NCBI RefSeq assembly: GCF_016865485.1
Contig: NZ_AP024452.1
Coordinates: 2,564,501-2,628,500 of the forward strand
Length of the DNA stretch: 64,000 nt
Direction of reading: 5' to 3'
Source: Luteitalea sp. TBR-22
GTDB lineage: Bacteria; Acidobacteriota; Vicinamibacteria; Vicinamibacterales; Vicinamibacteraceae
The notes below the pieces were generated by a model that ran no database searches, was not told where the DNA came from, and saw only the letters and a list, made by a program, of their open reading frames with translations. Made by a program: the position numbers and the translations under genes. Positions 62,667 to 64,000 of the stretch are shown here, in pieces (within the stretch, counting starts at the first letter, position 1; each line of letters starts with the position of its first letter).

Positions 62667-63479
62667 ATGAGCGATCCGACCCGTCCGAACCTTCCGCACG
62701 CCTTCGACCTGACTGGCCGCGTCGCCCTGGTGACCGGCTCCACCTCCGGCATCGGCAAGGGCATCGCGTTCCAGCTGGCAGCGCTGGGCGCCTCGGTGAT
62801 GGTGACCGGGCGATCCCGGGAGGCAGGGCAGGGCGTGCTCGCGGCCATCGGCGCCGCCGGCGGCCGCGCCGACTTCGAGCCGTGCGATCTGGTGGACGAG
62901 GCGTCCTGCCGCCGGCTGGTCGAGGCGACGGTCGCCCGGTTCGGCCACCTGGACATCCTGGTCAACAACGCCGCGGACACGTCGCGCGGCGACGTCCGCA
63001 GCACGCGGATGGAGGACTGGGACCGCATCTTCGCCATCAACGTGCGGGCGCCGTTCGTCCTGATGCAGGCCGCGGTGCCGCACCTCGAGGCGCGCGGCGG
63101 CGGCGCCATCCTGAACGTCGGCTCGGTCAACGCCTACATCGGCGAGCCGAAGCTGACGGCCTACTCCGCGTCGAAGGGCGCGCTGCAGACGCTGACCAAG
63201 AACGCGGCGGCGCAGCTGAACGCGGTACGCATCCGCGTCAACCAGATCAACGCCGGCTGGACGCTGACCGAGGGCGAGCGCAAGGTGAAGCGCGAGCAGG
63301 AGGGCAAGGGCGACGAGTGGGTCGCCGAGGCGGTCGCGACGCGCCCGTTCGGCCGGCTGCTCGAGCCAGCCGACATCGCCTACGCGGTCGCTTACTATGT
63401 GTCGGATGCGGCCGCCTGCGTGACTGGCTCGGTGATGGACCTCGAGCAGTACCCTGTCGGCGCGCCGCCGGCGTGGTAG
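62667..63479 (+). CDS. SDR family oxidoreductase
   Basis: A 270-residue short-chain dehydrogenase. The NAD(P) site is 'VALVTGSTSGIGKGIAFQLA'; 'LDILVNNAADTSRGD' is the NNA motif; the catalytic Ser-Tyr-Lys are in 'LNVGSVNAYIGEPKLTAYSA' (Ser, Tyr) followed by 'SKGAL'. A conserved 'VNQINAGWTLTEGE' follows. It likely reduces or oxidises a sugar intermediate in the local cluster. It starts five bases after the preceding stop. Confidence 0.93.
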   Translation: MSDPTRPNLPHAFDLTGRVALVTGSTSGIGKGIAFQLAALGASVMVTGRSREAGQGVLAAIGAAGGRADFEPCDLVDEASCRRLVEATVARFGHLDILVNNAADTSRGDVRSTRMEDWDRIFAINVRAPFVLMQAAVPHLEARGGGAILNVGSVNAYIGEPKLTAYSASKGALQTLTKNAAAQLNAVRIRVNQINAGWTLTEGERKVKREQEGKGDEWVAEAVATRPFGRLLEPADIAYAVAYYVSDAAACVTGSVMDLEQYPVGAPPAW

Positions 63480-63500
63480 TCGGCTGGCGCCGACTCCCAC

Positions 63501-63524
63501 GAATTTCGAATTTCAAATTTCAAA
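63501..63524. repeat. Short AATTTC-type array after the SDR stop
   Basis: GAATTTCG followed by AATTTCAAATTTCAAA, starting 22 bases after the SDR stop codon and ending eight bases before the next start. Confidence 0.7.
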
Positions 63525-63531
63525 GTCTCTG

Positions 63532-64000
63532 ATGCCTCCCCGTATCTCCGTCTTCCCCAAGTGCTACTTCGACGAGTTGTGTGCCGGCCGGATGGACTAT
63601 CTCCAGTGGCTGCGCGATGCGAAGGCCCTCGGTGGCGAGGGCATCGAGCACTACGACGGGTTCCTCGCGCCGCTCGGTCCCGACGCGGCCAGGCGCGTGC
63701 GTGACGTGCTCGAGGAGACCGGGCAGGTGTCGTCGCTCCTGTGCTTCTCGCCCGACTTCACGCATCCCGATGCCGAGGAACGCAAGCGCCAGGTGCAGCG
63801 GCAGAAGGACGCCATCGACATGTCGGTGGCGCTCGGCGTGCGGTACTGCCGCACGTTGAGCGGACAGCGGCTCCCGGGGATGTCGCGTGCCGAGGGCGTG
63901 CAGCGCACCGTGGACGGCATCCGCGCGTCGCTCGACTACGCGGCCGAACGCGACGTCGTGCTCTGCATGGAGAACCACTACAAGGACGGCAACTGGACGT
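63532..64000 (+). CDS. Sugar phosphate isomerase/epimerase (3' partial)
   Basis: The ATG at 63532 opens a frame that runs off the window after 156 residues. 'RISVFPKCYFDELCAGR' is a TIM-barrel start of the xylose-isomerase-like superfamily. 'GGEGIEHYDGF' gives an early metal or substrate strand, and 'VALGVRYCRTLSGQRLPG' with 'DVVLCMENHYKDGNW' supplies the metal-binding glutamate. These enzymes isomerise or epimerise sugars and inositols. It continues the catabolic cluster. The remaining half lies outside the window. Confidence 0.8.
   Translation, partial: MPPRISVFPKCYFDELCAGRMDYLQWLRDAKALGGEGIEHYDGFLAPLGPDAARRVRDVLEETGQVSSLLCFSPDFTHPDAEERKRQVQRQKDAIDMSVALGVRYCRTLSGQRLPGMSRAEGVQRTVDGIRASLDYAAERDVVLCMENHYKDGNWT

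Overview
The window is a high-GC bacterial chromosome segment with tightly packed genes and many 1-, 4-, 7- or 11-base start/stop overlaps. A TonB-dependent receptor with an N-terminal carboxypeptidase-regulatory-like domain, a winged-helix/PD40 membrane regulator, a sulfatase with HEAT-like tail and four W-x-FAEG repeat surface proteins together suggest an Acidobacteriota member of the Vicinamibacteria type. This is inferred from gene content only; there is no rRNA in the window. I saw no tRNA, rRNA, CRISPR array, prophage or insertion sequence.

Layout. 0-6 kb: end of a sulfatase, a SnoaL-like protein, an alpha/beta hydrolase, an AraC regulator, a rhomboid protease, two small membrane proteins, citrate synthase and YacG. 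6.2-11.9 kb: the phosphate operon pstSCAB-phoU (minus strand), then divergent CHAD and SixA genes that point to polyphosphate and phosphohistidine metabolism. 11.9-17.8 kb: winged-helix/PD40 regulator, a SulP transporter fused to a beta-carbonic anhydrase, and glgC. 18.1-20.5 kb: a second phosphate uptake unit (DUF47 protein plus Pit permease) with an orphan PhoB-like regulator. 20.8-23.2 kb: a Tat-exported P1 peptidase and an AI-2E family transporter. 23.2-27.7 kb: an arsenic island, arsR-arsC-arsD-arsA divergent from arsM-arsN2, around a palindromic operator; no arsenite pump gene lies in the window. 28-34 kb: TonB-dependent receptor, asparagine synthetase and a GT2 glycosyltransferase. 34.2-37.1 kb: a DUF3891 / PhoB-like / PhoR-like operon.

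37.2-47.2 kb holds the most distinctive region: four tandem, same-strand, secreted paralogues built from W-x-FAEG repeats plus IPT/TIG domains. Three end in the same uncharacterised four-cysteine domain and the fourth does not. All share an identical ribosome-binding geometry. 47.5-53.3 kb: an unrecognised 805-residue membrane protein, a GT-C type glycosyltransferase, DUF423 and an MFS exporter. 53.4-57.8 kb: a Gfo/Idh oxidoreductase, a deoxyhypusine-synthase-like enzyme and a membrane protein with a spermidine-synthase-like domain. 57.9-64 kb: a cyclase-family hydrolase, MFS permease, a HUMPS-family aldolase/decarboxylase, zinc alcohol dehydrogenase, SDR and a sugar-phosphate isomerase/epimerase cut by the window edge, reading as a sugar or sugar-acid catabolic cluster.

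Three patterns run across the window. (1) A TANNNT hexamer sits exactly 6 bases before the start codon of at least seven genes, which suggests leaderless transcription. (2) Arrays of 7-base repeats with drifting sequence recur at nine intergenic places. (3) AT-rich 8-base arrays (AATTTCAG type) sit at or just after stop codons, two of them enclosing the same bulged-A hairpin with a compensatory base-pair change.
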